Counted from the first letter of the stretch, positions 1 to 9,939 are shown. The stretch is DNA of 64,000 bases from Acidobacteriota bacterium (GCA_016125275.1 WGMB01000018.1:186001-250000), one strand, 5' to 3'. The notes: a model not told the origin generated them from the sequence alone. A program made the numbers and translations.

Positions 1-1361
1 TCACCGACGCGCACAGCCCCTCGGCGGTGTGTTCTCCGACGCGGTACGGGATCTTGACCGGGCGCTACTCCTGGCGGACGCGCATGCAGGAGTGGGTGAT
101 CGCCGCCTATGAGCCGCCGCTGATCGCCGCGGACCGGCCCACTCTGCCGGGGTTTCTGCGCGACAACGGGTACCAGACCGCGGCCATCGGCAAGTGGCAC
201 CTGGGCTGGGAGTGGGCCGGCGACCAGCCGAGCCGCATGACGGAGGTGCGCAACGGCCAGAAGACGCTGACGTGGGACTACACGAAACCCATCGAGCAAG
301 GGCCGACCGCGCGGGGCTTCGACTACTACTACGGCGTCGACCTGCCGAACATGCCGCCGTTCACCTTCATCGAAAACGACCACGTGGTGGTGCAGCCGAC
401 GGCTCAGTACAAGTACGACCCGGACGAGGGCGTGGTGATGCCGAAAGGCTTTGACGGCAACCCGATGGCGCCGGGCTGGGAGTTCGACCAGATTCTGCCC
501 GAGCTGACCAAGCGCACGGTCGCGCAGATCCACGAGCGCGCCAAAGGGGACAAGCCATTCTTTTTGTACTTCTCGATGACGTCTCCCCACGAGCCCGTCG
601 TGCCCTCGGAGCAGTTCCTGGGCAAGAGCGGGATCGCCCCGATCGCGGACTTCGTGATGGAGACGGATTGGTCCGCGGGCCAGGTGCTGAAGGCCATCGA
701 CGAGGCGGGAATTGCGGACGACACCATCGTGATCTTTACGGCGGACAACGGGCACTCCCACTACACGGGCTGGGAGGACCTGTGGAACGCCGGCCACCGG
801 CCCAGCGGACCGTATCGCGGACACAAGGGAGACGTTTGGGAGGGCGGGCACCGGGTGCCTCTGATCGTGCGCTGGCCCGGCCATGTGGCGGCCGGCTCCG
901 AGAGCGATCAGATGGTCTCGCTGACGGACCTGTTCGCTACGTTCGCCGACGCCGTCAGCAAGCCGCTGCCGAGCGGCGGGGCCGAGGACAGCTTCAGCTT
1001 TCTGCCCGCCGCGCTGGGCCGGCCGGCGGAGTCGCCTCGCACCACGATGATCAACCACTCGAACTTTGGAGAGTTCGCCTACCGCGACGGCCCGTGGAAG
1101 CTGGTGTATCGGCTCGGCGCTGAGGACCTGGAGGCGTCCAGAGGAAAGGCGACCGTGGCGGAGCTCTACAACCTGGATGACGACATCGCGGAGTCGAAGG
1201 ACTTGGCCGCCGAGAAGCCGGACATCGTGAAAGCCATGACGCAGAAGCTCGCCGAAGCCATCGATCGGGGCGCGAGCAGGGCTGGGCAACAGGGCAAGAA
1301 CGACGGCGTGGTGCGCTACGACGTGACCCAGCGAGTGCGCTGGATTGACGCCGCACCGTGA
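1..1361 (+). CDS. Sulfatase (arylsulfatase family), 5' end cut by window
   Basis: Type I sulfatase of the alkaline-phosphatase superfamily, expected to hydrolyse sulfate esters, probably in the periplasm. The reading frame is open from base 3 and already reads DAHSPSAVCSPTR, so the start lies upstream of the window; the GTG at 27 is an internal valine. The CSPTR motif is the C-x-P-S/T-R formylglycine signature, with the catalytic Cys codon at 30-32. Further family landmarks are GKWHLGW, the metal-site DNGHSHYTG, and a C-terminal domain with DGPWKLVY. About 450 residues are visible. It precedes an Oar-like receptor on the same strand, an arrangement often seen for polysaccharide-sulfate use, but the substrate cannot be read from sequence. 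The signal peptide is outside the window. Confidence 0.93.
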   Translation, partial: TDAHSPSAVCSPTRYGILTGRYSWRTRMQEWVIAAYEPPLIAADRPTLPGFLRDNGYQTAAIGKWHLGWEWAGDQPSRMTEVRNGQKTLTWDYTKPIEQGPTARGFDYYYGVDLPNMPPFTFIENDHVVVQPTAQYKYDPDEGVVMPKGFDGNPMAPGWEFDQILPELTKRTVAQIHERAKGDKPFFLYFSMTSPHEPVVPSEQFLGKSGIAPIADFVMETDWSAGQVLKAIDEAGIADDTIVIFTADNGHSHYTGWEDLWNAGHRPSGPYRGHKGDVWEGGHRVPLIVRWPGHVAAGSESDQMVSLTDLFATFADAVSKPLPSGGAEDSFSFLPAALGRPAESPRTTMINHSNFGEFAYRDGPWKLVYRLGAEDLEASRGKATVAELYNLDDDIAESKDLAAEKPDIVKAMTQKLAEAIDRGASRAGQQGKNDGVVRYDVTQRVRWIDAAP

Positions 1362-1546
1362 GACCGATCCTCCCGCGAATCGTACGGAAGCCGACATTCA
1401 TGGCATGAATATCCGTTGATCCCAAGGGAATTGGGTGCCGGTTTCCCCGCGGGTTGGGGTTTTGGGTTCGATTTCAAGGGTATAGCCTTTCGGGGGGCCG
1501 CTACTCCGCCTTCAAGGGGGTGGCGTTCTCCCTTGGAGGTTGCTTC

Positions 1547-4500
1547 GTGAAGTTTCGCCTAGTCGCGATCTGCTTGATTTCCGCGGCGAGCGCGTGGTCG
1601 CAAACCGGTTCGATCACCGGCCGTGTCACAGACCCTACGGGCGCCGTCATCCCCGGCGCCAAGATCGAAGTCCGCTCCGTGGACACCGGAATCGCCGTAA
1701 CGGCGGAAACCAATGCGGAGGGGTACTACAACGTGCCGTCCCTCCAGCCGGGAGGGTACGACGTCAGCGCGACCCAGGACGGCTTTGTCGCGCAGCGCAG
1801 ACCCGGGCTGCGCCTGTTGGTGCAGCAGATCGCGCGCTTGGACTTTCAACTCGAGCTCGGCAGCGTGACGGAAACCGTCGAAGTCAATGCGCAAAACATT
1901 CTGCTGGACAGCGAGTCGAGCACGGTGGGCCAGGTCATCGGGACCCGGCAGATCTCCGAACTGCCGCTGCTGGGACGCAACCCCTATGCGCTGGCCATGC
2001 TGGCCCCCGGAGTGCGGCCGGCCAGCGGCGTGAACAACCTGCCGATCGACCAGATCTCCACGGTCTCCTTCATGATCAACGGGCAGCGCGCGAGCACGAA
2101 CGAGTTCTTGCTCGACGGCGCGCCGAACTCGGCGCCTTCGCAGAACCAGCCGGTGGTCAACACGAACCCGGACGCGATTCTCGAGTTCAAGGTCGAGACC
2201 AACAACTTCAGCGCCGAATACGGGCGGGCCGCCGGCGGCATCTTCAACGTGGTGACCAAGAGCGGCGGCAACGACTTTCACGGCGGCGTGTATGAGTTTC
2301 TGCGGAATGAGAAGCTCAACGCGAACGACTTCTTCGCGAACCAGGGCGGCTCAAAGCGGCCGCCGTTCAAGTTCAACCAGTTCGGCGGAACCTTCGGCGG
2401 GCCGATCATCAAGAACCGCACGTTCTTCTTCGGCAGCGTCGAGCTGGTGCGCTTTGTGCAGGGCATCACCTTTACCGGCACGGTTCCGCAGTTGGCGCAG
2501 CTCGCCGGCGACTTCAGCAACACCCGCAACGGAGCCGGCAATGTCGTGAAGATCTACGACCCGCAGAGCACCACGCCGAACCCGTCCGGTTCGGGCTTCC
2601 TGCGGACGCAGTTCGCCAACAACATGATTCCGCTGTCGCGCATCGATCCGGTGGCCGCCGCGGTCAGCTCGTATTTTCCGGCGCCGAACACCGCCGGCAA
2701 CGCGGTGACGGGGGTCAACAACTTCTCGCGCACCACCGGCAACCGCGTCGACAAGAACACCTATTCGATGCGCATCGACCACAACTTCACCGATTCGAAC
2801 CGCATCTTCTGGCGCTACTCCTACGACGACACGCCGTTCGTGCGCGCGGCGCCGTATGGGCCTGACAACCCGGCCTCGCCCGGAACCGGGCCGCAGGTAT
2901 TCACCCGCAAGAACGCCGTCATCGAAGATACGCACACGTTCTCGCCCACGCTGATCGGCTCGTTCCGCTACTCGGTGACGCGCCTGATCAACCACCGCGA
3001 GCCGTTCTCCGACGGGTTCGACCTGGCTTCGCTGGGGCTGCCGTCGAACCTGCAGAGCCAGATCGGCGAGCCGCGGGCGTTCCCGCGCATCGACATCACC
3101 GGCTTGAGCGTGACCGGTTCGATCCCCAACATCGTGGTGGGCGGGGCGCTCGGCGCGACGGACCTGATCCGGCTGGGCAATACGACGCACGCCTTCCAGG
3201 GGAGCATGACGAAGAGCCTGAACTCGCACACGCTCAAGTGGGGCGCCGAGTACCGCGTGATCCAGTTCAACAACCAGCAGACCGGCTCCAACGCCATCCT
3301 GTTCAACTTCACGCCGCAGTGGACGCAGGGGCCGAACCCGTCGGCGTCGAGTGCGACGGCCGGTGCGGGACTGGCTTCGATGCTGGTGGGCGTGGGAGCG
3401 GGCTCCATCACGCCGGCGCCGCCGCTCACGCAGACCAACAAGTACTACGGGATCTTCTTGCAGGATTCCTGGAAGCTCACCGCCAAGCTGACCATGAACT
3501 ACGGCCTGCGCTGGGAGTATGAGACGCCCCGCACCGACCGCTACAACCAGCTCACGAACTTTGACTACAACGCGCCGGCGGCGATCACCGCGCCGGGGCT
3601 GGACCTGCGCGGCGGGCTGACGTTCGTGGGCGTGGACGGCGCTTCGCGCTACAACGCGCGGCCGGACCACAACAACTTCGCGCCGCGGCTGGGGCTGGCC
3701 TATCAGCTCAACAAGAAGACGGTCGTCCGCGCGGGGGGCGGACTGTTCTACGGGCCGCTCACCGGTATCGGCACCGGGTCGGGCTCGTTCGGCGTGAGCG
3801 GCTTCCAGGCGTCGACCTCCATCGTGACCTCCATCGACGGCGTGACGCCGATCTTCAACTGGAGCAACCCCTATCCCCAAGGGCTCAATCAGCCCACCGG
3901 CTCGAGCCAGGGCCTGGCCACACTGCTGGGGCAGAACATCGGCTACTTCGACCGGGGCAATCGCACGCCCTACAGCGGACAGTGGAACTTCAATATCCAG
4001 CACCAGTTGCCGTCGAACATGGTGTTCGAGATCGGCTATGTGGGCAGCCGCGGATTGAAGTTCGCGCAGACCCGGCAGTTCAACCAATTGCCGGACTCGG
4101 CGCTCGCCCTGGGCGAGCAACTGCGCGGGCGCGTCGCCAACCCATTCGCGGGCCAGATCGACGTCGGCACGCTGGCGCAGGCGCAGGTCACGCAGGCGCA
4201 GCTCCTACGGCCGTTTGCGCAGTTCGGCAACGTCACTTCGATGAATGAGAACTGGGCCAGCTCGATGTACCACGCGTTGCAGACGCGGTTGGAGAAGCGG
4301 TTCACCGACAACCTCTCCTTCTTGGCGTCCTACACGTACTCGAAGCTGATGGACTACGGCGTGGGTCCGTTCGCCGGGGAGTCGTTGGGCGGGCAGACCT
4401 TCCAGAACTGGAACAACCTGGCGGCGGAGTGGTCGCCGTCCACCTCGGACATGACGCACCGGTTCATCGTGAACGCGGTATATGAGCTGCCGCGTCTGCG

Positions 4501-4978
4501 CGACAGCAACCCGTTCGTGAAGAACGTGGTGGGCGGGTGGCAACTCGGCGGTATCTGGTCGGCTTTCTCCGGCGGCCCGCTGGGCGTTGTGTCGGCCGTC
4601 AACAATACGTTTTCGCAGGGCGGGGGACAGCGCCCCAACTGGACCGGCGTGAACCCGGCCGTGGACAACCCCACGCCGCAACGCTGGCTCGACGGCTCGG
4701 TGTTCTCGAACCCTGCGTCGTTCTCGTTCGGCAACGCCCCGCGGACGTTCAATGGGACGCGCAGCGCGAACACCTCCCAGGTGGACATGACGCTGAGCAA
4801 GAACTTCCGCTTCTATGAGCGCTACCGCCTGCAGTTCCGCACGGAGGTCTTCAACATCACGAACACGGCCCGCTTCGCGCCGCCCAACGTGACGTTCGGC
4901 AACGCGCAGTTCGGGGTGGTGAGCGCGCAGGGCAACCAGCCGCGCATCATCCAGTTCGCGCTGAAGCTGAACTTTTGA
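1547..4978 (+). CDS. Oar-like TonB-dependent outer-membrane receptor
   Basis: Outer-membrane beta-barrel receptor of the large acidobacterial Oar-like group, expected to import or bind large substrates at the cell surface. I chose GTG 1547 because GGAGG at 1535-1539 lies seven bases upstream and a signal peptide (KFRLVAICLISAASAWS) follows at once; the frame is open further upstream to 1454 but without a ribosome site. The 1143-residue protein has a carboxypeptidase-regulatory-like domain (about residues 18-105, GSITGRVTDPTG), a plug domain with NGQRASTNEFLLDGAPN, and a long barrel ending in a terminal Phe (ALKLNF), as outer-membrane proteins do. Substrate is unknown. The sulfatase upstream may be functionally linked. 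A strong terminator follows. Confidence 0.92.
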   Translation: MKFRLVAICLISAASAWSQTGSITGRVTDPTGAVIPGAKIEVRSVDTGIAVTAETNAEGYYNVPSLQPGGYDVSATQDGFVAQRRPGLRLLVQQIARLDFQLELGSVTETVEVNAQNILLDSESSTVGQVIGTRQISELPLLGRNPYALAMLAPGVRPASGVNNLPIDQISTVSFMINGQRASTNEFLLDGAPNSAPSQNQPVVNTNPDAILEFKVETNNFSAEYGRAAGGIFNVVTKSGGNDFHGGVYEFLRNEKLNANDFFANQGGSKRPPFKFNQFGGTFGGPIIKNRTFFFGSVELVRFVQGITFTGTVPQLAQLAGDFSNTRNGAGNVVKIYDPQSTTPNPSGSGFLRTQFANNMIPLSRIDPVAAAVSSYFPAPNTAGNAVTGVNNFSRTTGNRVDKNTYSMRIDHNFTDSNRIFWRYSYDDTPFVRAAPYGPDNPASPGTGPQVFTRKNAVIEDTHTFSPTLIGSFRYSVTRLINHREPFSDGFDLASLGLPSNLQSQIGEPRAFPRIDITGLSVTGSIPNIVVGGALGATDLIRLGNTTHAFQGSMTKSLNSHTLKWGAEYRVIQFNNQQTGSNAILFNFTPQWTQGPNPSASSATAGAGLASMLVGVGAGSITPAPPLTQTNKYYGIFLQDSWKLTAKLTMNYGLRWEYETPRTDRYNQLTNFDYNAPAAITAPGLDLRGGLTFVGVDGASRYNARPDHNNFAPRLGLAYQLNKKTVVRAGGGLFYGPLTGIGTGSGSFGVSGFQASTSIVTSIDGVTPIFNWSNPYPQGLNQPTGSSQGLATLLGQNIGYFDRGNRTPYSGQWNFNIQHQLPSNMVFEIGYVGSRGLKFAQTRQFNQLPDSALALGEQLRGRVANPFAGQIDVGTLAQAQVTQAQLLRPFAQFGNVTSMNENWASSMYHALQTRLEKRFTDNLSFLASYTYSKLMDYGVGPFAGESLGGQTFQNWNNLAAEWSPSTSDMTHRFIVNAVYELPRLRDSNPFVKNVVGGWQLGGIWSAFSGGPLGVVSAVNNTFSQGGGQRPNWTGVNPAVDNPTPQRWLDGSVFSNPASFSFGNAPRTFNGTRSANTSQVDMTLSKNFRFYERYRLQFRTEVFNITNTARFAPPNVTFGNAQFGVVSAQGNQPRIIQFALKLNF

Positions 4979-5006
4979 GCCTGCGTTTTCCGTGTGAGAC
5001 AAACCG

Positions 5007-5043
5007 GGGCCTCGCGATGTCAGTCGTGAGGCCCTTGGTTTTT
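5007..5043 (+). terminator. Rho-independent terminator after the Oar-like gene
   Basis: GGGCCTCGCGA at 5007-5017 pairs with TCGTGAGGCCC at 5024-5034 (one G.T pair), with a six-base loop, followed by TTGGTTTTT. It sits 29 bases after the receptor stop and just before the convergent end of atpG, so it may also slow transcription coming from the ATPase operon, although the run of T is only on the plus strand. Confidence 0.85.
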
Positions 5044-5049
5044 CTCGGG

Positions 5050-5949
5050 TCACCGGCCGCGGGCCGGCTTGCCCAGGGCTTCGAAGCCGGAAATCACGTC
5101 GAACAGCTCTTCGTCGATGCCGCTCTGCCGCAAGCGGTGGAAGGAGCCGTGCAAACCCTCCAGAAGCTCGCCGATGTTCTTCTCCGCGCGCTGCATGGCC
5201 GCCAGGCGGGCGGCGTTCTCGCTCGCCAGGGATTCGGCGCAGGCGCGGAAAAGCGAGACGAACAGGTACTCGCGAATCAGAGCGCGCAGGGCGGTCTCGG
5301 GGTCACCGAGCGTTTCCGGCAGGTTGCCGGTGGGCCAGGGGCGGCTTTCGAGCTCGCGGCGCCAGCTCTGGTCCAGAGGCAGCAGGCGGCGGCCCAAGGG
5401 GCTGTAGACGGCCCCCACGGAGCGCTGGTTGTAGAACAGGTCCAGGACGCCGACGCCTCCGCCGTCCTGCAGTGCCTCGCTCTCGACGAGAATGCGTCCG
5501 ACCAAGGCCGTGATGGCGTTGACGGAGCTGGGGACCGGCAGCAGGCCGACCTGGGAGAAGCCTGCGTCGGTCAGCCGGGCGTGGACACGTTCCCCCACGG
5601 CCCACAGGCGCGGGGCGCCGTCGAGGGGGCGCAGAGCGTCGATGGCCGCGTCCGCGATGAGGTCGTTGAACTGACCGACCAGCCCCTGGTCCGAGCCGAA
5701 GACCACGGCGCCGACGGGGCCGGGCGGTCGCGAACCCTGCTCGGCTTCGCTGCTTGCGGGCGTGCGAACGCGCCGAAAGCAGGCGCTGAGGCCCAGCTCG
5801 ACGGCGCGGGAGTAGTCCGCCAGGGCGCGCACGGAGCTCTCGTATTGCCCGATGCTCGAAGCGGCGACGGCTTTCATCGTTCGCACCACGGATTGCAGCT
5901 CCGCGGCGGCGCTCATCTTGCGGCGCAGGCCTTCGGTGGTCTCGCTCAC
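5050..5949 (-). CDS. atpG: N-type ATPase subunit gamma
   Basis: Central stalk subunit of F1, linking catalysis in alpha3beta3 to rotation of the c ring. The 299-residue protein has the paired long helices expected at both ends (N-terminal [25 protein letters not shown], shown here in part as [14 protein letters not shown]-terminal [16 protein letters not shown]) and a Rossmann-like middle containing [12 protein letters not shown]. It is the last gene of the operon and overlaps atpA by four bases (5946-5949, ATGA), indicating translational coupling. Sequence departs from common F-type gamma in the middle domain, consistent with the N-ATPase gamma branch. Confidence 0.93.
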   Translation of the reverse strand: MSETTEGLRRKMSAAAELQSVVRTMKAVAASSIGQYESSVRALADYSRAVELGLSACFRRVRTPASSEAEQGSRPPGPVGAVVFGSDQGLVGQFNDLIADAAIDALRPLDGAPRLWAVGERVHARLTDAGFSQVGLLPVPSSVNAITALVGRILVESEALQDGGGVGVLDLFYNQRSVGAVYSPLGRRLLPLDQSWRRELESRPWPTGNLPETLGDPETALRALIREYLFVSLFRACAESLASENAARLAAMQRAEKNIGELLEGLHGSFHRLRQSGIDEELFDVISGFEALGKPARGR

Positions 5950-7490
5950 GGGCGCTCCTGGCCGGGCTGCTCCTGGAAGGGCGCCAGGGCCTCCCGCGCA
6001 GTGCGGAGGACCGCGTCGCGATCGGCGTCGCGCAGGGGCTCCGCGCCGGCGAGCCGGCTGCGAAGGTCGGTGGGCAGCTCAGCAGCGGCCTTTCGCACGG
6101 CGGTTTCGGCCTCGGGCATGCGGGGCAGCGGGATGGGGTCGAAGAACTTGGACGCCAGGGCGAGCAGGATCGCGATCTGGGCGGGGACGGGGACCGGGTC
6201 GAGTTGGGACTGCTTGAGGCAAGCCCGGATACGGCGCCCGTGCTCGATGGTCTCCCGCGTGGCTTGGTCCAATCGCGCCCCGAAACGCGAGAAGGTCTCG
6301 AGCTCTTCGAACTGGGAGTAGGCCAGCTTGAGGTCTCCCGACGCCGCCCGAAAGGCCGGCCGCTGCGCCTTGCCGCCCACGCGCGAGACGGACTTGCCGA
6401 TGTCAATGGCCGGCAGCACGCCGAGCTCGAACAGCGAGGGCGACACGTAGATCTGGCCATCGGTGATGGAGATCAGGTTGGTGGGGATGTAGGCCGCCAT
6501 GTTCTGGGCCTCGGTTTCGATGATGGGGAGGGCGGTGAGCGAGCCGCCGCCGAGCTTGGGACGCAGGTGGGTGGCGCGCTCGAGCAGACGCGAGTGGATA
6601 TAGAAGATGTCGCCGGGGAAGGCTTCGCGCCCGGGCGGCCGACGCAGCAGCAGCGACAGCTCACGGTAGGCTCGGGCGTGCTGGGTCAGGTCGTCATAGA
6701 CGATCAGCACGTCGCGGCCCTGGCCCATGAAGTGTTCGGCGATGCTGGTGGCGGCGTAGGGGGCGATGTAGGCGAGGCCGGGAGGGTCGTTGCCCTCGGT
6801 CACGACCACGACGGTGTAGCTCAGCGCGCCGCTTTCCCGTAGGGTCGAGACGGCCTTGGCGACGGCGGAAGCCCTTTGCCCGATGGCGCAGTAGACGCAC
6901 AGCACGTCCTGCCCCTTCTGGTTGAGGATCGTGTCGAGCGCGATGGCCGTCTTGCCGGTCTGCCGATCGCCGAGGATCAGCTCGCGCTGGCCGCGGCCGA
7001 CCGGGATGAGAGCGTCGACGACCTTTAGGCCGGTTTGGAGCGGCGCGGTGACGGGCGCACGGTCCATGATCGGCGGGGCAGGCCGCTCGATCGGCAGGCG
7101 CTCGCCGGCGGCGATCGGCCCCTTGCCGTCCAGGGGCCGCCCTAGCGGGTCGATCACGCGGCCGAGCAGGACCTCTCCGACGGCGACGTCCATCACGCGG
7201 CCGGTGCGGCGGACCTCGTCGCCGGCCTGCAAGCGCCAGTGGTCGCCCAGCAGCACCACGCCGACTTCGTCCTCATCGACGTTGAAGGCGATGCCGGAGA
7301 CGTCGCCGGGGAAGCGTACCAGCTCCTCGTAGCCCACGTTGGGCAAGCCGGAGACCTGGGCGATGCCGGTGGCGATGCTGCGTACCGAGCCCACCTCGCG
7401 CGGCTCCAGCTTCGCCTGGAAGCCGTCGCGCGCCCGCGCCAGACCGTCAAAGGCCTGGTCGAAGTCGCGGCGAATGTCGACCGGCTCCAT
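5946..7490 (-). CDS. atpA: N-type ATPase subunit alpha
   Basis: Non-catalytic nucleotide-binding subunit of the F1 hexamer. The 514-residue protein has the N-terminal beta barrel with [17 protein letters not shown], a Walker A motif GDRQTGKT near residue 170, the Walker B region [12 protein letters not shown], and the segment [14 protein letters not shown] carrying the arginine finger. The N-terminal [13 protein letters not shown] lacks the usual membrane-proximal helix sequence of F-type alpha, in line with a delta function supplied by the b subunit here. It lies three bases after atpF and overlaps atpG by four bases. Confidence 0.96.
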   Translation of the reverse strand: MEPVDIRRDFDQAFDGLARARDGFQAKLEPREVGSVRSIATGIAQVSGLPNVGYEELVRFPGDVSGIAFNVDEDEVGVVLLGDHWRLQAGDEVRRTGRVMDVAVGEVLLGRVIDPLGRPLDGKGPIAAGERLPIERPAPPIMDRAPVTAPLQTGLKVVDALIPVGRGQRELILGDRQTGKTAIALDTILNQKGQDVLCVYCAIGQRASAVAKAVSTLRESGALSYTVVVVTEGNDPPGLAYIAPYAATSIAEHFMGQGRDVLIVYDDLTQHARAYRELSLLLRRPPGREAFPGDIFYIHSRLLERATHLRPKLGGGSLTALPIIETEAQNMAAYIPTNLISITDGQIYVSPSLFELGVLPAIDIGKSVSRVGGKAQRPAFRAASGDLKLAYSQFEELETFSRFGARLDQATRETIEHGRRIRACLKQSQLDPVPVPAQIAILLALASKFFDPIPLPRMPEAETAVRKAAAELPTDLRSRLAGAEPLRDADRDAVLRTAREALAPFQEQPGQERP

Positions 7491-7493
7491 GGC

Positions 7494-8291
7494 TCAGGCT
7501 CCCTCGACGCCCGAGGCGGCGTCTTTTGCGGCGCCGGCCGGCACGAGCAAGTCGTCGGCGGCGCTCGCCAGCGAGGTGAGGTAGTCGCCGACCGTCCAGG
7601 CCAACTTCTGGCCGTTGGCGACCAGCTCGATGCCGCTGATGAGTTCCGGGACGGTCTCGAAGCGCAGCCGAACCTTGCCGGAGACGGTTTGCTCCACGGC
7701 GCGCTGGATGGCTGCACGCCGGTCCGGCGCCAGCTCGAAGGCGCTGCGGACGAGGGCCGGGTCGGAACCGTGCTGTAGCGCTTCGGCGAGGCTGCGCTTG
7801 GCGTCGTCGCTCAGCCGCCCCAGGCGGTCGAGGAAGGTTTCGGCCAAGCGGTCTTCGAGGGAGGAGTCGGCCAAGTCGGCGAGCGTCTTCCGGGCGACGG
7901 CCCAGACCTCCTGCTGGGTCCGGCGGCGGATCTCCGCGCGAAGGTCCCGTTCCTGGCTGCGGAGAGCGTCGCGGCGCTGGTTGCTCCAGTCCGTTGTGGC
8001 GGCGCGCGCTTCGTCGAGCAGCCGTTGCCGCTCGGTCTGCGCCTGGGTGACGGCCTGGGCCAGCAGGGCGTCCCGCCGCTGGTCCAGATCGGCGGTCTTG
8101 CGCTGGAGCTCCTCGCTTCGACGGAGCGCCTCGGCCTTGCGGGCGTCGGCATCGGCGAGCTCGGCGGCGATGCGGCGCTCGCGCTCGTCGATGGCGTGCA
8201 GCACGGGCTGATAGAGAAACCTCTTCATCAGCCAGACCAAGATGAGGAAGTTCAGCAGTTGCGCGCCAACGGTGAACCAGTCGACCAGCAT
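7494..8291 (-). CDS. atpF: N-type ATPase subunit b with delta-like C-terminus
   Basis: Peripheral stalk subunit. At 265 residues it is much longer than ordinary b (about 160). It has one N-terminal membrane helix (VGAQLLNFLILVWLMKRFLY, residues 8-27), a long charged coiled coil (about 30-150), and a C-terminal part (about 190-250) with VSGKVRLRFETVPELISGI and ANGQKLAWTVGDYL that resembles the end of the F1 delta subunit. This matches the 'alternate F0 subunit B' family of N-ATPases, and no separate atpH is present. Spacing to atpE and atpA is four and three bases. Confidence 0.94.
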   Translation of the reverse strand: MLVDWFTVGAQLLNFLILVWLMKRFLYQPVLHAIDERERRIAAELADADARKAEALRRSEELQRKTADLDQRRDALLAQAVTQAQTERQRLLDEARAATTDWSNQRRDALRSQERDLRAEIRRRTQQEVWAVARKTLADLADSSLEDRLAETFLDRLGRLSDDAKRSLAEALQHGSDPALVRSAFELAPDRRAAIQRAVEQTVSGKVRLRFETVPELISGIELVANGQKLAWTVGDYLTSLASAADDLLVPAGAAKDAASGVEGA

Positions 8292-8295
8292 GGCC

Positions 8296-8577
8296 TCACT
8301 TCCCCGCGACTTGCGCGACGGCGTGGTTCCAGAAAGGGTTGGCGAAAATCAGGATCATGGAGACCACGAAGCAGTAGATGGCCGTGGACTCGATCATCGC
8401 CAAACCCACGAACAGGGTCCGCGTGATGGTGGCGGAGGCGTCCGGCTGCTGCGCCAGAGCGGTCAGCGCCGTCGCGACGGCGCGGCCTTCGGCCAAGGCC
8501 GGGCCCATGGTGCCGAAGCCGGTAGTGATGCCGGCGATGACGATGGAGGTCATCGCAATCAAGGTCAAGCTGTCCAC
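8296..8577 (-). CDS. atpE: N-type ATPase subunit c (rotor ring)
   Basis: Two-helix proteolipid, 93 residues, forming the membrane rotor ring. The start is GTG at 8577, with AGGAG eight bases upstream on the minus strand. Helix 1 carries GTMGPALAEGRA, the polar loop is QQPD (residues 43-46), and helix 2 carries E63-S64-T65-A-I-Y68. E63 is the ion-carrying carboxylate; the E-S-T-x-x-Y pattern is the sodium-ligand pattern known from Ilyobacter-type c subunits. Helix 1 has E30 where that subunit has Gln32, so each site may have two carboxylates, as reported for N-ATPases. Ion specificity cannot be settled from sequence. Confidence 0.95.
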   Translation of the reverse strand: MDSLTLIAMTSIVIAGITTGFGTMGPALAEGRAVATALTALAQQPDASATITRTLFVGLAMIESTAIYCFVVSMILIFANPFWNHAVAQVAGK

Positions 8578-8602
8578 AATCGGTTCTCCTGTGTGAGGGG
8601 GC

Positions 8603-9304
8603 TCATGGCTCCGCCTCCGGGTGGGGTGCGAGCTTCGGCTCGGAAACCTGCGTCGCGGCCGCGATGTAGACGGCCGCCAGAATGCTGAAAATGTAGGCCT
8701 GCACCATGCCGGTGAGCAGCCCCAGCAAGGTCATGACGATGGGGAAGAGGAAGGGCGTGATGGTGAGCAGGATCGCTAGGATCATCGCGCCGCTCATCAT
8801 GTTGCCGAACAGACGGACCGCCAGCGCCAACGTCCGCGAGAGCTCGCTGATCACGTTGAACGGCAGCATGATCACCGTGGGCTCCAGGTAGGACCGTAGG
8901 TAGCCTCGCAGGCCCTGCTCTTCGATGCCGAACAGCGGCACGGCCACGAACACGCACAACGCGAGCGCGAGCGTGGTGGAGAGGGAGCCCGTGGGCGGCT
9001 CGTAACCCGGAATGACGGTGCAGAGGTTGGCGGCGGCAATGAACAGGAAGAGTGTGCCGAGGAAGCCCAGGTAAGCCCGGGGGCGGCGCAGGCCGACCTC
9101 TTCGATCTGTTTGACGATGCCGCTGACCACGATCTCGAGAAAGTTCTGCCAGCGCGAGCGTTCGATCCCCGTCGAGAGGTTGCGGGTGATCAGCAGCGAG
9201 CCGACGGCGAGCAGCGCCATCAAGGCCCAGGTGTAGGCGATGGTGGCGTTGATCGTGAGCCAGCCGTAGCGCCAGAAGACGACCTCGTCGGGGCTAAGGT
9301 GCAT
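8603..9304 (-). CDS. atpB: N-type ATPase subunit a
   Basis: Membrane stator subunit forming the ion half-channels with the c ring. The frame is open upstream to 9604, but that part is the atpR region read in another frame; the protein starts at ATG 9304 (MHLSPDEVVF), giving 233 residues. There are about five to six membrane segments. The conserved helix reads SRTLALAVRLFGNMMSG, with the essential stator Arg in AVRLFGN. The start overlaps the end of atpR by 11 bases. atpE follows after 25 bases. Confidence 0.95.
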   Translation of the reverse strand: MHLSPDEVVFWRYGWLTINATIAYTWALMALLAVGSLLITRNLSTGIERSRWQNFLEIVVSGIVKQIEEVGLRRPRAYLGFLGTLFLFIAAANLCTVIPGYEPPTGSLSTTLALALCVFVAVPLFGIEEQGLRGYLRSYLEPTVIMLPFNVISELSRTLALAVRLFGNMMSGAMILAILLTITPFLFPIVMTLLGLLTGMVQAYIFSILAAVYIAAATQVSEPKLAPHPEAEP

Positions 9305-9608
9305 GGCTGCCCTCCAGCGCCGCCGAGGACGGCCGGGCGCCCCGGGATTCGGTAAGCCGGAGCGCCAGAATGCGCGCGGCAACGAAGCCGGCCAAGGCCG
9401 CCGCCAGCCTGGGCCACCCGCCTCCGGCCAGCCAATAAAAGCCGCCGAGGACCAAGCCCGTGCGCAGCAGTAGGCTGGCGAGGAACCACAGCGCCGGACG
9501 CGAAGCCGACAGGGCCTTACGGACCGTCCACCACAGGCCGCCGAAGAACACGGCGCCGAGCAGCAGGCCCGCCGCGAAGGGGGCCGCGAGCGCGAGCGCT
9601 TCAACCAT
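9294..9608 (-). CDS. atpR: N-ATPase AtpR small membrane subunit
   Basis: Small membrane protein found only in N-ATPase operons. From ATG 9608 it has 104 residues and three hydrophobic segments, including AAGLLLGAVFFGGLWWTV, LWFLASLLLRTGLVLGGFYW and LAAALAGFVAARILALRL. I chose 9608 rather than ATG 9614 because AGGAGG lies directly against 9614 but six bases before 9608. It overlaps the stop of atpQ by eight bases and the start of atpB by eleven. The family is proposed to work with AtpQ near the a/c interface; direct functional evidence is limited. Confidence 0.9.
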   Translation of the reverse strand: MVEALALAAPFAAGLLLGAVFFGGLWWTVRKALSASRPALWFLASLLLRTGLVLGGFYWLAGGGWPRLAAALAGFVAARILALRLTESRGARPSSAALEGSHAP

Positions 9609-9928
9609 CGTCATCCTCCTGTTCCCTGCGGATCTCTTCGTTCTCCTTCGCCACCCAGCGCCAGGCGTTGAGGCAGCCGACCGTCAAGCCGCCCACCAGC
9701 AGCGCCAAGGTCCAGGAATGCTCGCCCGGGTGACGCTCGTCCAGCCACATCCCCAGGGCCGCGCCCAGCAGCGTGGGGACCGCCACCGACCAGCCGACCA
9801 GACCCATCATGCCCAAGCCGAACCAGACGCCCTGCGCCGGATTCCGCCGCGCTCTGAGCTTGCGCGCGGCCTTGGCCCCGACCTCGTCGCTGAGCGTGGA
9901 GGCCGGCCGGGGGAGCTTTCTGTCGGCG

Positions 9929-9939
<11 letters not shown>
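9601..9939 (-). CDS. atpQ: N-ATPase AtpQ (AtpZ/AtpI-like) membrane subunit
   Basis: Two-helix membrane protein of the AtpI/AtpZ-like group. The frame is open to 10017, but the real start is ATG 9939 (MADDADRKLP), with GGAG seven bases upstream; this gives 112 residues. Two hydrophobic stretches (GVWFGLGMMGLVGWSVAVP and SWTLALLVGGLTVGCLNAW) flank the short loop LDERHPGEH, followed by a charged acidic tail. It overlaps atpC by 11 bases and atpR by eight. Members of this group are proposed to take part in c-ring assembly or Mg2+ handling; that is family knowledge, not shown here. Confidence 0.88.

Noticed and set aside
2351-4120. A 589-codon antisense frame over the first Oar-like receptor
   Set aside because: Arginine- and valine-rich mirror of a recognised gene; no domain.
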